This document shows, piece after piece, positions 1-8,881 of a stretch of 64,000 nt of DNA. Every line of letters begins with the position of its first letter. Position 1 is the first letter of the stretch. The notes below the pieces were generated by a model. It searched no databases and was not told the origin of the DNA. It worked only from the letters and a program-made list of their open reading frames with translations. Source of the stretch: JBLUOA01 sp048060095 (GTDB lineage Bacteria > Pseudomonadota > Alphaproteobacteria > Rhodobacterales > Rhodobacteraceae). The stretch covers positions 1,054,001 through 1,118,000 of the forward strand of contig NZ_JBLUOA010000001.1 of assembly GCF_048060095.1 (NCBI RefSeq), written 5' to 3'. Both the position numbers and the translations under genes were made by a program.

Positions 1-316
1 TGTCAGCCTGTCCGGCATCAATCATCGCCGCCGCGATCCGAAGCGCATCAAGCCCCCCGGCGCATTGCCGATCGACGCTTAGCCCCGCCACCCGATGCGG
101 CAATCCAGCGGCCAGCGCCGTCACCCGCGCTGGATTACCGCCGGGACCGATTGCGTTGCCTGCGATCAATTCGTCGACCTCATCAACGGCAATCCCGGCA
201 TCGGCAAGGCAAGCTATCACCGCCGCAGCGCCGAGGTCGTGCGGTTCAACCGCTTTGAACGCGCCGTCCCTTGGGGCGACCGGCGTTCGGCGGGCAGCGG
301 CGACATAGGCGGTCAT
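1..316 (-). CDS. Thiolase family protein (acetyl-CoA acyltransferase), N-terminal part
   Basis: Only the first 105 codons are inside the window; the gene runs off the left edge. The protein begins MTAYVAAARRTPVAP and reaches the thiolase active-site segment VDRQCAGGLDAL, in which the Cys (about residue 87) is the acyl-accepting nucleophile. Thiolases condense or cleave acyl-CoAs. Its ATG overlaps the TGA of the upstream acyl-CoA ligase gene (ATGA), so the two are probably co-translated and may work in one pathway in which an acid is activated and then extended or cleaved. The substrate cannot be told from this fragment. The opening RTP motif and the Cys motif are seen directly; the pathway is inference. 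Confidence 0.9.
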   Translation of the reverse strand, partial: MTAYVAAARRTPVAPRDGAFKAVEPHDLGAAAVIACLADAGIAVDEVDELIAGNAIGPGGNPARVTALAAGLPHRVAGLSVDRQCAGGLDALRIAAAMIDAGQAD

Positions 317-1584
317 CGGGCAGGCTCCCGCAGCAACGCGGTCAGGGCTTGCAGATCCGTTTTGCCCGACGGTAGGCAGGGCCAGTCATCAAGCACGCGT
401 ATGGAGCGAGGGGTCGCGAGTGGGCCGAGATCTGCGCGAACTTTCGATATGATCTCCGCAGGGGTCGGCGCGCCATCCTCAAGGTGAACGAAGGCCGTCA
501 GGGCGTTTCCGCGCAGCTTGTCGGGAAGCGGCAAAACGGCGGCCCGTGTGATTCCTTGAATGTTCATCAGGTGGCTTTCGATCTGTTCGGGAAAGACGTT
601 CTGATCCGCCACCGTCACCATCCGGGTCTTGCGACCGGCGAGGAACAGGTTTCCGTTTCCATCGATCGAACCAATCTCTCCGACGCTCAAGAACCCATCC
701 TGCCACCGCGTGTCGGCCGCATCACTGCCGATGTAGTCCGAGAAGAGGTAGGGGCTGCGCACCCAAAGCTCTCCGTTTTCGCCGGGTGGCACTGGATTGC
801 CGTCAACATCGCGCACGTCAAGATCAACGCCGGGGTAGGGTTGGCCGACGGAGCCGGTCGAGGTGGCTTTGTCGGCAACCGTCACGAAGCTGGTTTCAGA
901 CGCGCCGTAGAATTCGACAATCTCGGCCATCGGGAAAAGCGCCTGAACCTCGGCGCGAAGCGATGGTTCCAGTCGCGCGCCACCGACGAAGATAAGGCGC
1001 ACGGATTGAAGGCGCGGTTCGCCCGGGTGGATTTTTACTGTCGTAAACAGGGCAAGCTGTGACGGCGTTGCGTAAAATGCCGTCACCTCCGCATCGGAGA
1101 GCCGCGCGAGCTGCCGATCCGGACGCAATGCCGAAAGCAGGTGCAGGTCCGCGCCCAGCCAAAGCGCTTCGAGTGCGGCATAGAGCGTCAGCGAATGCGA
1201 CAGCGCTCCGAGCAGGGCGGTCGTGTCGTCAGGCCCCAGGCCCCACATCTGCCCGTTCGCCTCAAACGTCTCGATCCAAGAGCTTTGCGTCCGCCGAATC
1301 CGACGCGGCGCGCCGGTTGTGCCAGAGCTGAGGCATTGCAGGGCAGGCCCGATGGGTGGAGGCGTGTGCTGCGTATCAGGCTCCGCCATCCGGGTGATGC
1401 AGAACTCGTCAAGCGCTTGGTCGCCCTGAAAGAGGCTGCGCAAGGCCTCGGTCTGCGGCGTTTCAGGAATGTTGATGACGCCGCGACCGGGCTGGGTGCG
1501 CTCGGGCGCGCGAACCTCCGCCCCTTGCGCATCGAACACGTGCGCGGCGCGATGCCACCGGAATCTGGTTGTATCCCCGTCCAT
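313..1584 (-). CDS. AMP-dependent acyl-CoA synthetase/ligase (short form)
   Basis: This is an adenylate-forming enzyme that would activate a carboxylic acid with ATP and CoA. The ATP-binding P-loop motif SSGTTGAPRR, the motif EFYGASE and the C-terminal hinge and lysine region (LPSGKTDLQAL) are all present in the expected order. At about 423 residues it is shorter than typical acyl-CoA synthetases (500 to 550) and lacks much of the usual N-terminal subdomain, as in some biosynthetic ligases. The start is uncertain: ATG at 1584 is preferred because the codons upstream do not look coding, but no good ribosome site is visible, and ATG at 1587 or 1662 is possible. It overlaps the downstream thiolase gene by four bases. 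The substrate is unknown. Confidence 0.8.
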   Translation of the reverse strand: MDGDTTRFRWHRAAHVFDAQGAEVRAPERTQPGRGVINIPETPQTEALRSLFQGDQALDEFCITRMAEPDTQHTPPPIGPALQCLSSGTTGAPRRIRRTQSSWIETFEANGQMWGLGPDDTTALLGALSHSLTLYAALEALWLGADLHLLSALRPDRQLARLSDAEVTAFYATPSQLALFTTVKIHPGEPRLQSVRLIFVGGARLEPSLRAEVQALFPMAEIVEFYGASETSFVTVADKATSTGSVGQPYPGVDLDVRDVDGNPVPPGENGELWVRSPYLFSDYIGSDAADTRWQDGFLSVGEIGSIDGNGNLFLAGRKTRMVTVADQNVFPEQIESHLMNIQGITRAAVLPLPDKLRGNALTAFVHLEDGAPTPAEIISKVRADLGPLATPRSIRVLDDWPCLPSGKTDLQALTALLREPAR

Positions 1585-1702
1585 CATTCGCTGCGCTGCG
1601 CCTGTTCGATCATCTGCATGGGGTGCACATATCGTGTGCGGGGTGTCGCTGCCAACCTTCATTGCGCGGATGTGAGCTTTGCCCGTGCACAAATCATCGG
1701 CA

Positions 1703-1727
1703 GTGGGATTTCGTGGGACACGTGGTC
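1703..1727 (+). promoter_or_regulatory. Possible MraZ operator (TGGGA repeats)
   Basis: Two perfect copies of TGGGA start at 1704 and 1714, exactly ten bases apart, followed by a weaker TGG at 1723 that is one base out of register. MraZ is known in other bacteria to bind TGGGN repeats with five-base spacers upstream of its own gene. The site lies about 570 bp before the mraZ start, much farther than in E. coli, and about 120 bp before the ligase start on the other strand. It is a candidate only. Confidence 0.3.
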
Positions 1728-2208
1728 GATCGGGTGGTGAATCATGGTCACAGGTCGCGATTCACGGGGGCAGGCGATATCTTTCAGGGGTTTCTTTTAG
1801 GCGAAAAGCGGTATGAAAGCGTGAATATTAGAAAAGATTGGGATTTCATGGAACTTTTTTAGGGCAATAAAGCTGCCACTATATGTAGCGCATGACTTAT
1901 ATCAAATATCCACTCATGGTTCTAATCGAGCGAATTTTGACACAATACCTTGTTTTTCAAGCACCTCAAAAACCAGATATGGTGGATAATTCCCGAAAAT
2001 AGTTGTTGATTTCCATGAATTCCCATGTCATCCCTTTATCCAAGATGAAGACGGGAAAACGGGGCAAAACAAAAGAACCCCGAAAATCTCCCAAGTCAGG
2101 TTTCATACAGGCACCCGCTTCATCGAAACGAAGAGATCCGGCGCGCGAGCGAGCAGACATCCCCCCAGGTGGCGCGCGCAGTCGGACACCCCGGAAACGG
2201 GACGAGGG

Positions 2209-2244
2209 CGGCGGGTTGAGCAGTGGCAGCGGCTCAACCCGCCG
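2209..2244 (+). promoter_or_regulatory. Strong hairpin in the mraZ leader
   Basis: A perfect 12-bp inverted repeat (CGGCGGGTTGAG and its complement) encloses a 12-base loop and ends 26 bases before the mraZ ribosome site. It is followed by TTTCCTC, not a true U-run, so it is a weak intrinsic terminator at best. It may be an attenuator, an mRNA-stability element or a protein site. Confidence 0.45.
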
Positions 2245-2285
2245 TTTCCTCATCTAGGGGACGGTTTAGAGAGGAGCCGCAGGCA

Positions 2286-2786
2286 GTGGTTCGCAGGTTC
2301 AGAGGCGAAAGCCACCACAAGGTGGACGCGAAGGGCAGGGTGTCTATCCCGGCCTCGTTTCGTCGTGTTCTGGAAGCTGGCGACCCGAACTGGACAGATG
2401 GCCTCAACCCCGAACTTGTTATTGTTTACGGCGACGAACGGCGCAAACAGCTTGAGTGCTTCACGATGGACGCAATCGCTGATGTCGAACGCCGGATCGA
2501 AAAGATGCCGCGCGGGTCCAAGAAACGTAAAGCCCTGCAACGTCTTTATAACACGCAATCTTTGCCGACTTCGGTGGATGACACTGGCCGCCTTGTTCTG
2601 CCGCAAAAGCTGCGGGAAAAGATCGACCTCGACAACATGGCGTTCTTTGCTGGGAACGGCGATACGTTCGAGATCTGGAAGCCCGAAACCTACGAAACCG
2701 AAATGGACGCCGATCTGGAAGGCGATGATGAGTTCGACCCGGAGGCCGACCCATCGATCTATCTGGACGGCGAAGAAGAGGGGTAG
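2286..2786 (+). CDS. mraZ: Transcriptional regulator MraZ
   Basis: MraZ is an AbrB-fold DNA-binding protein that forms ring oligomers and in known cases represses the dcw operon. Two AbrB-like repeats are visible, DAKGRVSIP near residue 14 and DDTGRLVLPQKLR near residue 100. The product is 166 residues, slightly longer than E. coli MraZ (152) because of an acidic tail rich in Asp and Glu. The start is taken as GTG at 2286, nine bases after GAGGAG (2271-2276), which places the family's opening RFRGE at residue 4. An upstream ATG at 2223 would add 21 unlike residues. It is the first gene of the dcw cluster, three bases before rsmH. Confidence 0.93.
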   Translation: MVRRFRGESHHKVDAKGRVSIPASFRRVLEAGDPNWTDGLNPELVIVYGDERRKQLECFTMDAIADVERRIEKMPRGSKKRKALQRLYNTQSLPTSVDDTGRLVLPQKLREKIDLDNMAFFAGNGDTFEIWKPETYETEMDADLEGDDEFDPEADPSIYLDGEEEG

Positions 2787-2789
2787 CAA

Positions 2790-3794
2790 ATGGCTTCCGC
2801 TCAGCTGCCCTCTGACACCGCCCCCCACATTCCGGTTCTTCTACGCCCTTTGTTGAAAGCAGTCGCGCCTGTCACCGGGCGCTGGCTTGATGGCACGTTC
2901 GGCGCCGGCGGCTATGCGCGTGGCCTGCTTGAGGCGGGCGCATCGCTGGTTATCGGGGTGGACCGCGATCCGACGGTTTTCGCGATGGCGAAAGAGTGGG
3001 CCGATCCGTATGGCGACCGACTGCGTCTGGTTGAGGGCACGTTCAGCGACCTTGATAACCATGCGGATGCGCCGCTTGACGGGGTCGTTCTCGACCTTGG
3101 GGTATCGTCGATGCAGCTTGATCAGGCATCGCGGGGGTTTTCCTTCATGAAGGACGGTCCGCTTGATATGCGGATGGGGGCGGATGGACCGACCGCCGCG
3201 GACCTCGTTAACGAGATGGACGAGGCGGAGCTTGCCGACATCCTTTACCACTATGGCGAGGAACGCGCGTCGCGCAGAATAGCGCGGGCGATTATTGCGG
3301 CGCGTACCGAGGGGCGGGTCGAGACGACCCTGCAACTTGCTGAAATCATTGCAGGATGCCTGCCGCACCAGAAACCGGGGCAAAGCCATCCGGCCACGCG
3401 CAGCTTTCAGGCCATCCGCATCGCGGTTAACGATGAGTTTGGAGAGCTGATCGCTGGGCTAGAGGCCGCAGAACGTGCGCTTGCCCCCGATGGGCAATTG
3501 GCCGTTGTCAGCTTTCATTCGCTGGAAGATCGTGTGGTGAAGCGGTTTTTGCAGACCCGTAGCGGTGGCGGCGGACGGCCAAACCGCTATGCGCCCGAGG
3601 CCGAGCAGGACCAGCCGCGTTTCGTCCAGAAGATCCGCAAGGCTATCGGCCCGGACGATCAGGAATTGGCAGAAAACCCACGAGCGCGGTCCGCGAAACT
3701 TCGCGTGGCGATCCGAACAGACGCACCGGCAGGATCGGTTGATCGGACGGGGCTGGGTTTGCCGAAACCAGTATTAGTAGGGGGACACCGGTAA
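2790..3794 (+). CDS. rsmH: 16S rRNA (cytosine(1402)-N4)-methyltransferase RsmH
   Basis: RsmH (MraW) methylates N4 of C1402 in the decoding centre of 16S rRNA using S-adenosylmethionine. The 334-residue length fits the family. The SAM-binding loop DGTFGAGGYARGLL lies near residue 35, the segment GVSSMQLDQASRGFSF near 105, and VSFHSLEDRVVKRF near 240. A good ribosome site (GAGGGG) precedes ATG. The stop lies one base before the ftsL start, as is usual in this cluster. Confidence 0.97.
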   Translation: MASAQLPSDTAPHIPVLLRPLLKAVAPVTGRWLDGTFGAGGYARGLLEAGASLVIGVDRDPTVFAMAKEWADPYGDRLRLVEGTFSDLDNHADAPLDGVVLDLGVSSMQLDQASRGFSFMKDGPLDMRMGADGPTAADLVNEMDEAELADILYHYGEERASRRIARAIIAARTEGRVETTLQLAEIIAGCLPHQKPGQSHPATRSFQAIRIAVNDEFGELIAGLEAAERALAPDGQLAVVSFHSLEDRVVKRFLQTRSGGGGRPNRYAPEAEQDQPRFVQKIRKAIGPDDQELAENPRARSAKLRVAIRTDAPAGSVDRTGLGLPKPVLVGGHR

Positions 3795-3795
3795 C

Positions 3796-4149
3796 ATGCG
3801 CAGCTTGTTTTATGTGATTTCCGCGCTTGCAGTCATGGCGCTGGCGTTTTGGGCGTATCAAGAAAACTACCGCACCCAGAAGGTTGCGAAGGAGGTCCGG
3901 CAGTTGCAAAGCCAGATCGCCCGAGAGAGAGAGGCGTTGGCCGTCCTGAATGCGGAGTGGGCCTACCTCAACCGCCCGGATCGGTTGCGCGAACTGGCAG
4001 ACATCAACTTTGACCGCTTGGGGCTGTTGCCGCTGATGCCCGACCAGTTCGGTCGCGTCGATCAGGTTGCGTTTCCCGTGCCGGAACCCGAGCTGAGCGG
4101 CTTCATCGATTCCGTCGAAGTCTCCGGCGATCTGGAGGAGCCACAATGA
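3796..4149 (+). CDS. ftsL: Cell division protein FtsL
   Basis: This is a 117-residue bitopic membrane protein with a short N terminus, one transmembrane helix (about residues 4-20) and a periplasmic coiled coil (about 25-60). In other bacteria FtsL joins FtsB and FtsQ in the complex that activates FtsWI septal synthesis. FtsL sequences diverge widely, so the call rests on topology, size and position between rsmH and ftsI. The conserved-looking segment LNRPDRLRELA fits alphaproteobacterial FtsL. The last codon overlaps ftsI (ATGA). Confidence 0.88.
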   Translation: MRSLFYVISALAVMALAFWAYQENYRTQKVAKEVRQLQSQIAREREALAVLNAEWAYLNRPDRLRELADINFDRLGLLPLMPDQFGRVDQVAFPVPEPELSGFIDSVEVSGDLEEPQ

Positions 4150-5930
4150 CTCGCACCCCGCTTCGCCCATTGGCCCGGATTCTTGAGGCGCGTCAGAAAG
4201 GCGAAAACCCCGATGCGATTGAGCGTGAGAATATCCGCCTGCGCCACGAAGACATGCGCGACCGCGCGCGGGTTCGGGCGGAGGGGCGGTTGCTTGTCCT
4301 CGGGATATTCTTTTTCTGCGCGTTTCTTGTGGTTGGCCTGCGGATGGGGCACCTCTCCGGCAGTTCCGCCGAAGAACCGCGCAACGCGTCGTCGGGTGCG
4401 ACGATTGTGGCCCAGCGGGCGGATATTACCGACAGGAACGGGCGTATTCTGGCGACGAACATCTCAACCCATTCGCTATATGCGCAACCCCGCAACATGG
4501 TCGACAAGGCCCGCGCCGCGCGCGAATTGGTTAAGATTTTCCCCGATCTTGACGAAGAACGCCTGCTACGCCGCTTTTCCGGTGCGCGCACTTTTATATG
4601 GATCAAACGCAAGCTGTCGCCGGAACAGATGCAGGCCGTGCACGATATTGGAGAGCCGGGGTTGCAGTTCGGCCCCCGTGAAATGCGGCTTTATCCGAAC
4701 GGACGGCTGGCGTCCCACATCCTTGGCGGTGCATCCTTCGGCCGTGAGGGTGTGCAGTCGGCTGAGGTGATCGGCACCGCTGGCGTCGAAAAGACCTTTG
4801 ACGAATATCTGCGCGACCCCGGCAATGGCGGCGCACCGCTTTCGCTGTCGATTGATATGACGATCCAGGCCGCGGCGGAGCGTGTGCTTTACGGCGGTAT
4901 GCGCCTGATGAACGCCGAAGGGGCCGCGGCTGTGCTGATGGACGTGAATACCGGTGAGATTATCTCGCTCGTCTCCTTACCGGATTTCGATCCGAACGAC
5001 CGTCCGCGTCCCTTGGCCGAAGGCAATGCGTCGGACAGCCCGCTGTTTAACCGGGCGGTGCAGGGCGTTTATGAACTCGGCTCCACCTTCAAACTGTTCG
5101 CCGCCGCGCAAGCGATTGAGGAACGGTTGGTCAACCCGTCCACGATGGTCGATACGCGCGGTCCGCTGCGCTGGGGCCGTCACCGGATCAGGGATTTCCA
5201 CGACTACGGGAACGAATTGTCGGTGACGGATGTGATCGTGCGGTCGTCCAACATCGGCACCGCGCGGATCGCCCAGATGATCGGCGGCGATCGTCAGCGC
5301 GATTTCCTGACCTCGCTCGGCTTTACCGAACCAACCCCGGTTGAGATGATCGAAGCGACCGGCGGCAAGCCTCTGCTGCCGCCGAACTGGTCCGAGATTT
5401 CTACGATGACGATCTCCTACGGTCACGGTTTGTCAGCCACGCCGATGCACCTTGCGGCAGCTTATGCGTCGATCCTGAACGGCGGCACGCGGGTTCAGCC
5501 GACGCTGATCCGGCAGACCGCCCCGCAAATGGGTGAACGTGTGATCTCCGCTCAAACCTCCGCCATTGCCCGGGATATGCTGCGGCAGGTCGTGGTGCGC
5601 GGCACGGCCAGCTTTGGTGAGGTTCCGGGATACGAGGTCGGTGGCAAAACCGGCACTGCCGACAAGCCGCGCGAAAACGGTGGCGGGTATTATGACGACA
5701 AGGTCATCGCGACCTTCGCCTCGGTCTTTCCGGCGAGCGATCCGAAATACGTGCTGGTCGTGACGCTGGACGAACCGGAAATCCACTCGCTCGACGAAAT
5801 GCGCCGCACGGCTGGCTGGACGGCCGTCCCCGTCGCGGCCGAGATGATCCGGCGGGTCGCACCTTTGCTTGGCCTCAGACCACAGATTGAACCTGTGGCG
5901 CCAACTGGGGTAACACTCACCAGTAACTAG
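4146..5930 (+). CDS. ftsI: Septal peptidoglycan transpeptidase FtsI (PBP3)
   Basis: FtsI is the class B penicillin-binding protein that crosslinks septal peptidoglycan with FtsW. It has a cytoplasmic N terminus, one membrane helix (about residues 47-67), a dimerisation domain and a transpeptidase domain. The active-site motifs are STFK with the nucleophile at about Ser313, SSN near 363 and KTGTAD from Lys501. The 594-residue length fits the family. The start ATG overlaps the ftsL stop. Confidence 0.97.
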   Translation: MTRTPLRPLARILEARQKGENPDAIERENIRLRHEDMRDRARVRAEGRLLVLGIFFFCAFLVVGLRMGHLSGSSAEEPRNASSGATIVAQRADITDRNGRILATNISTHSLYAQPRNMVDKARAARELVKIFPDLDEERLLRRFSGARTFIWIKRKLSPEQMQAVHDIGEPGLQFGPREMRLYPNGRLASHILGGASFGREGVQSAEVIGTAGVEKTFDEYLRDPGNGGAPLSLSIDMTIQAAAERVLYGGMRLMNAEGAAAVLMDVNTGEIISLVSLPDFDPNDRPRPLAEGNASDSPLFNRAVQGVYELGSTFKLFAAAQAIEERLVNPSTMVDTRGPLRWGRHRIRDFHDYGNELSVTDVIVRSSNIGTARIAQMIGGDRQRDFLTSLGFTEPTPVEMIEATGGKPLLPPNWSEISTMTISYGHGLSATPMHLAAAYASILNGGTRVQPTLIRQTAPQMGERVISAQTSAIARDMLRQVVVRGTASFGEVPGYEVGGKTGTADKPRENGGGYYDDKVIATFASVFPASDPKYVLVVTLDEPEIHSLDEMRRTAGWTAVPVAAEMIRRVAPLLGLRPQIEPVAPTGVTLTSN

Positions 5931-5944
5931 GTTGAGGGTGGTCG

Positions 5945-7435
5945 ATGCCAGTGGAAGACAAAGTAAAATCGCTGTCGCAATTGGGGCTGACTGCGCTTGG
6001 CCAGCAGAATGCTGAGGTCACGGGCCTGTCGGTTGACAGCCGCACCGTGAAAGACGGGCATCTGTTCGCCGCCTTGCCCGGCACCAATATGCACGGGGGA
6101 GAGTTTATTTCATACGCGCTTCGGATGGGGGCAGGGGCGGTCCTGACCGACGCTGAAGGTGCGCAGATCGCGAAAGCTGAAATCGCCGAGGCCGGCGTTC
6201 CGCTGATTATCGCAGAAGACCCGCGTCAGACGCTCGCCTATGCTGCCGCCCTGTGGTTCGGCGCACAGCCCGAGGTGATGGTCGCCGCAACCGGGACGAA
6301 CGGCAAAACCTCTGTTGCGACTTTCACCCGGCAGATTTGGGACGCGATGGGGATCAGCGCGGCGAACCTCGGCACCACCGGTGTCGAAGGGGCGTTCACC
6401 GCGCCGCTTTCGCACACAACGCCGGAGCCTGTGACGCTTCATCGTCTGCTTGCCGAAATGGCCGGGGCGGGCGTGACCCACGCCGCAATGGAAGCGTCGA
6501 GCCATGGCCTCGCCCAAAGTCGGCTGGACGGAGTGCGCCTGATGGCCGCGGGGTTCACGAACTTTTCGCAAGATCACCTCGACTATCACGAGACCTTTGA
6601 TGAATATTTCGACGCCAAGGCCGGGCTTTTTGATCGGGTTCTGAGCGATGAGGGCACTGCCGTTATCAACATCGACGATGCCCACGGCGCGGACATGGTT
6701 GATATCGCCAAACGGCGCGGGCAGCGGGTGCTGACCGTCGGGCACCCGGAAAGCGCCGATCTGCAAATCCTTCAACAGCGGTTTGACCCGACGGGGCAAG
6801 AGCTTCGCTTTGCGTGGCAAGGCGAACCCCGGCATGTTCGTCTTGATCTGATCGGCGGGTTTCAGGCGGAAAACGTGCTGGTCGCTGCAGGGTTGGTCAT
6901 CGGAACCGGGGTCGATCCGCAGGATGTATTCGACACCTTGCATGAACTGACGACGGTTCGCGGGCGGATGCAACTCGCGGCGACACGCAACAATGGCGCG
7001 CCCATTTTTGTCGACTACGCCCATACGCCCGACGCTGTTGCGACCGCGTTGCAGGCATTGCGCCCGCATGTGATGGGCCGGATCATCGTCGTTCTCGGCG
7101 CGGGAGGGGATCGCGACCGTGGCAAACGGCCCTTGATGGGCAACGCCGCGGCGGAACACGCCGATCTGGTTATCGTCACGGATGACAACCCCCGCAGCGA
7201 AGATCCGGCGAGCATCCGTGAAATGGTGATGGAAGGATGCCCCGAGGCCACGAATGTCGGTGATCGGGCCGAGGCGATTTTGCGCGGCGTCGATGCGCTC
7301 GGCCCCGGTGACGCGCTGTTGATCGCGGGCAAGGGGCATGAAACGGGCCAGACCGTTGGCGACAATGTTCTGCCGTTTGACGATGCGGAACAGGCGAGCG
7401 TCGCCGTCGCAGCACTTGAAGGACGGCTTGCGTGA
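5945..7435 (+). CDS. murE: UDP-MurNAc-L-Ala-D-Glu:meso-diaminopimelate ligase MurE
   Basis: MurE adds the third residue of the peptidoglycan stem peptide. The ATP-binding loop ATGTNGKTS lies near residue 115. The substrate-specificity motif DNPR (in VTDDNPRSEDP, near 415) marks the meso-diaminopimelate-adding type. The 496-residue length is normal. A GAGGG ribosome site precedes ATG. Its end overlaps the GTG of murF by four bases. Confidence 0.97.
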   Translation: MPVEDKVKSLSQLGLTALGQQNAEVTGLSVDSRTVKDGHLFAALPGTNMHGGEFISYALRMGAGAVLTDAEGAQIAKAEIAEAGVPLIIAEDPRQTLAYAAALWFGAQPEVMVAATGTNGKTSVATFTRQIWDAMGISAANLGTTGVEGAFTAPLSHTTPEPVTLHRLLAEMAGAGVTHAAMEASSHGLAQSRLDGVRLMAAGFTNFSQDHLDYHETFDEYFDAKAGLFDRVLSDEGTAVINIDDAHGADMVDIAKRRGQRVLTVGHPESADLQILQQRFDPTGQELRFAWQGEPRHVRLDLIGGFQAENVLVAAGLVIGTGVDPQDVFDTLHELTTVRGRMQLAATRNNGAPIFVDYAHTPDAVATALQALRPHVMGRIIVVLGAGGDRDRGKRPLMGNAAAEHADLVIVTDDNPRSEDPASIREMVMEGCPEATNVGDRAEAILRGVDALGPGDALLIAGKGHETGQTVGDNVLPFDDAEQASVAVAALEGRLA

Positions 7436-8877
7436 GCGTGCTTTGGACGGCGCAGGACGCGGCGAAAGCAACAGGTGGCAAGGCGACTTCGGATTGGGAC
7501 GTTTCCGGCATTTCCATCGACACCAGAACGATTGAGCCGGATGACTTGTTCGTTGCCCTAACCGATCAGCGGGACGGTCACGATTTTGTTGCAGATGCGC
7601 TCGCGAAGGGTGCCGGGGCCGCAATGGTGTCTCGCGTGCCGGACGATGTGCCGGCGGATGCCCCGCTTTTGATCGTCGACGATGTTCTCGACGCGCTCCA
7701 GGCGCTTGGCCGGGCAGGTCGCGCGCGGTTCACCGGCAAGGTCGCGGCCGTAACCGGATCCGTTGGCAAAACATCGACCAAAGACATGCTGCGCGCGGTT
7801 TTGGCGCGGCAGGGTCAGGTCCATGCGGCTGTGGCGAGCTTCAACAATCACTGGGGCGTGCCGATCACGCTGGCGCGGATGCCGATTAACGCGGATTTCG
7901 CGATTATCGAAATCGGAATGAACCATCCGGGGGAGATTGCTCCGCTGGCGAAACTCGCCAGACCGCATGTCGCAATGGTCACGACGGTCGCGGCGGCGCA
8001 TCTGGAAGCTTTCGAGAATATTGAGGGGATCGCCCACGAAAAGGCCGCCATCATGGATGGGCTGGAACCGGGCGGCATCGCCGTTCTGAACGGTGACATC
8101 CCGACGCGCCATATCCTGACCGCGAAAGCCAAGGAAGTCGGCGTCGCGTCGCGGATGTTTGGCGAGGCGGCGACGAACACCTATCGCCTTGAAGACGTCC
8201 TGATCAGCGGTAACACCACCAGCGTCAAGGCCCAGCTACCGGACGATACGGTTCTGTTTCGGGTCAATTCGGCAGGGCGGCACTTTGCAACCAACGCGCT
8301 TGGTGTGCTGGCGGTTGTGGATGCGCTTGGGGCGGACGTCGCACTCGCCGCGCGGGACATGATGCAGTGGACACCGCCCGCCGGGCGGGGCAGTCGCACA
8401 ACCCTGGCGCTTGATGCGGTTGAATCGGAAATGACGATTGAATTGATCGACGACGCGTTTAACGCAAACCCCACATCCATGGCCGCCGCGCTTGAGGTTT
8501 TGGCGTCAAGCAAGCCGATTGATGGCATCGGACGGGTGCGAAAGGGGCGGCGGATCGCGGTCTTGGGCGACATGCTTGAACTTGGCGCCGACGAGGCTGC
8601 AGAGCATGAGGTGATCGCCAGATCGCCCTTCATGGAGCAGATCGATATCGTCCACTGCGCTGGCCCCAGGATGCGGGCGCTTTGGGATGCTTTGCCTGAA
8701 CATAAACGTGGTGAATGGCACGACGCGGCGGACAAGCTCGCGGCCCGTGCGCATCACATTGTTGACGCCGGAGATGTCGTTTTGGTCAAGGGATCAAAGG
8801 GGTCGTACGTATCGCTTGTGGTTGACGCAATCCGAAAACTGGGCCATCCGGTGCCCAACGATAACGAGGGGTCCTGA
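7432..8877 (+). CDS. murF: UDP-MurNAc-tripeptide:D-alanyl-D-alanine ligase MurF
   Basis: MurF attaches D-Ala-D-Ala to complete the UDP-MurNAc-pentapeptide. The Mur-ligase ATP loop GSVGKTSTKDML (about residue 105), FNNHWGVP and IGMNHPGEI are present, along with DDAFNANPTSM in the C-terminal half. The length is 481 residues. It starts with GTG after AAGGA and is coupled to murE. D-Ala-D-Ala would come from the ddl product encoded later in the cluster. Confidence 0.97.
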   Translation: MSVLWTAQDAAKATGGKATSDWDVSGISIDTRTIEPDDLFVALTDQRDGHDFVADALAKGAGAAMVSRVPDDVPADAPLLIVDDVLDALQALGRAGRARFTGKVAAVTGSVGKTSTKDMLRAVLARQGQVHAAVASFNNHWGVPITLARMPINADFAIIEIGMNHPGEIAPLAKLARPHVAMVTTVAAAHLEAFENIEGIAHEKAAIMDGLEPGGIAVLNGDIPTRHILTAKAKEVGVASRMFGEAATNTYRLEDVLISGNTTSVKAQLPDDTVLFRVNSAGRHFATNALGVLAVVDALGADVALAARDMMQWTPPAGRGSRTTLALDAVESEMTIELIDDAFNANPTSMAAALEVLASSKPIDGIGRVRKGRRIAVLGDMLELGADEAAEHEVIARSPFMEQIDIVHCAGPRMRALWDALPEHKRGEWHDAADKLAARAHHIVDAGDVVLVKGSKGSYVSLVVDAIRKLGHPVPNDNEGS

Positions 8878-8881
8878 GCGA

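Larger units (their letters stand above)
1585..2285. other. AT-rich intergenic region upstream of the dcw cluster
   Basis: No convincing gene is seen here. The stretch from about 1790 to 2060 is clearly richer in A+T than its surroundings and probably holds the main dcw promoter. Two reading frames cross 1966-2257 on opposite strands, but their products are rich in Arg, Pro and Ser with no domain or good ribosome site. The region contains a possible MraZ operator near 1703 and a hairpin at 2209-2244, listed separately. Confidence 0.6.

Noticed and set aside
2046..2068. CGGGAAAACGGGG-type repeats as a second MraZ operator nearer to mraZ
   Set aside because: The spacing is nine bases and the boxes lack the TGGG core, so the match is poor.
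1966..2257. Two overlapping open frames on opposite strands in the mraZ leader
   Set aside because: Products are low-complexity and basic, the region is AT-rich at one end, and no start has a good ribosome site.
6110..7624. A 504-codon minus-strand frame opposite murE
   Set aside because: Shadow of murE; composition is basic and Pro-rich and no family pattern is seen.
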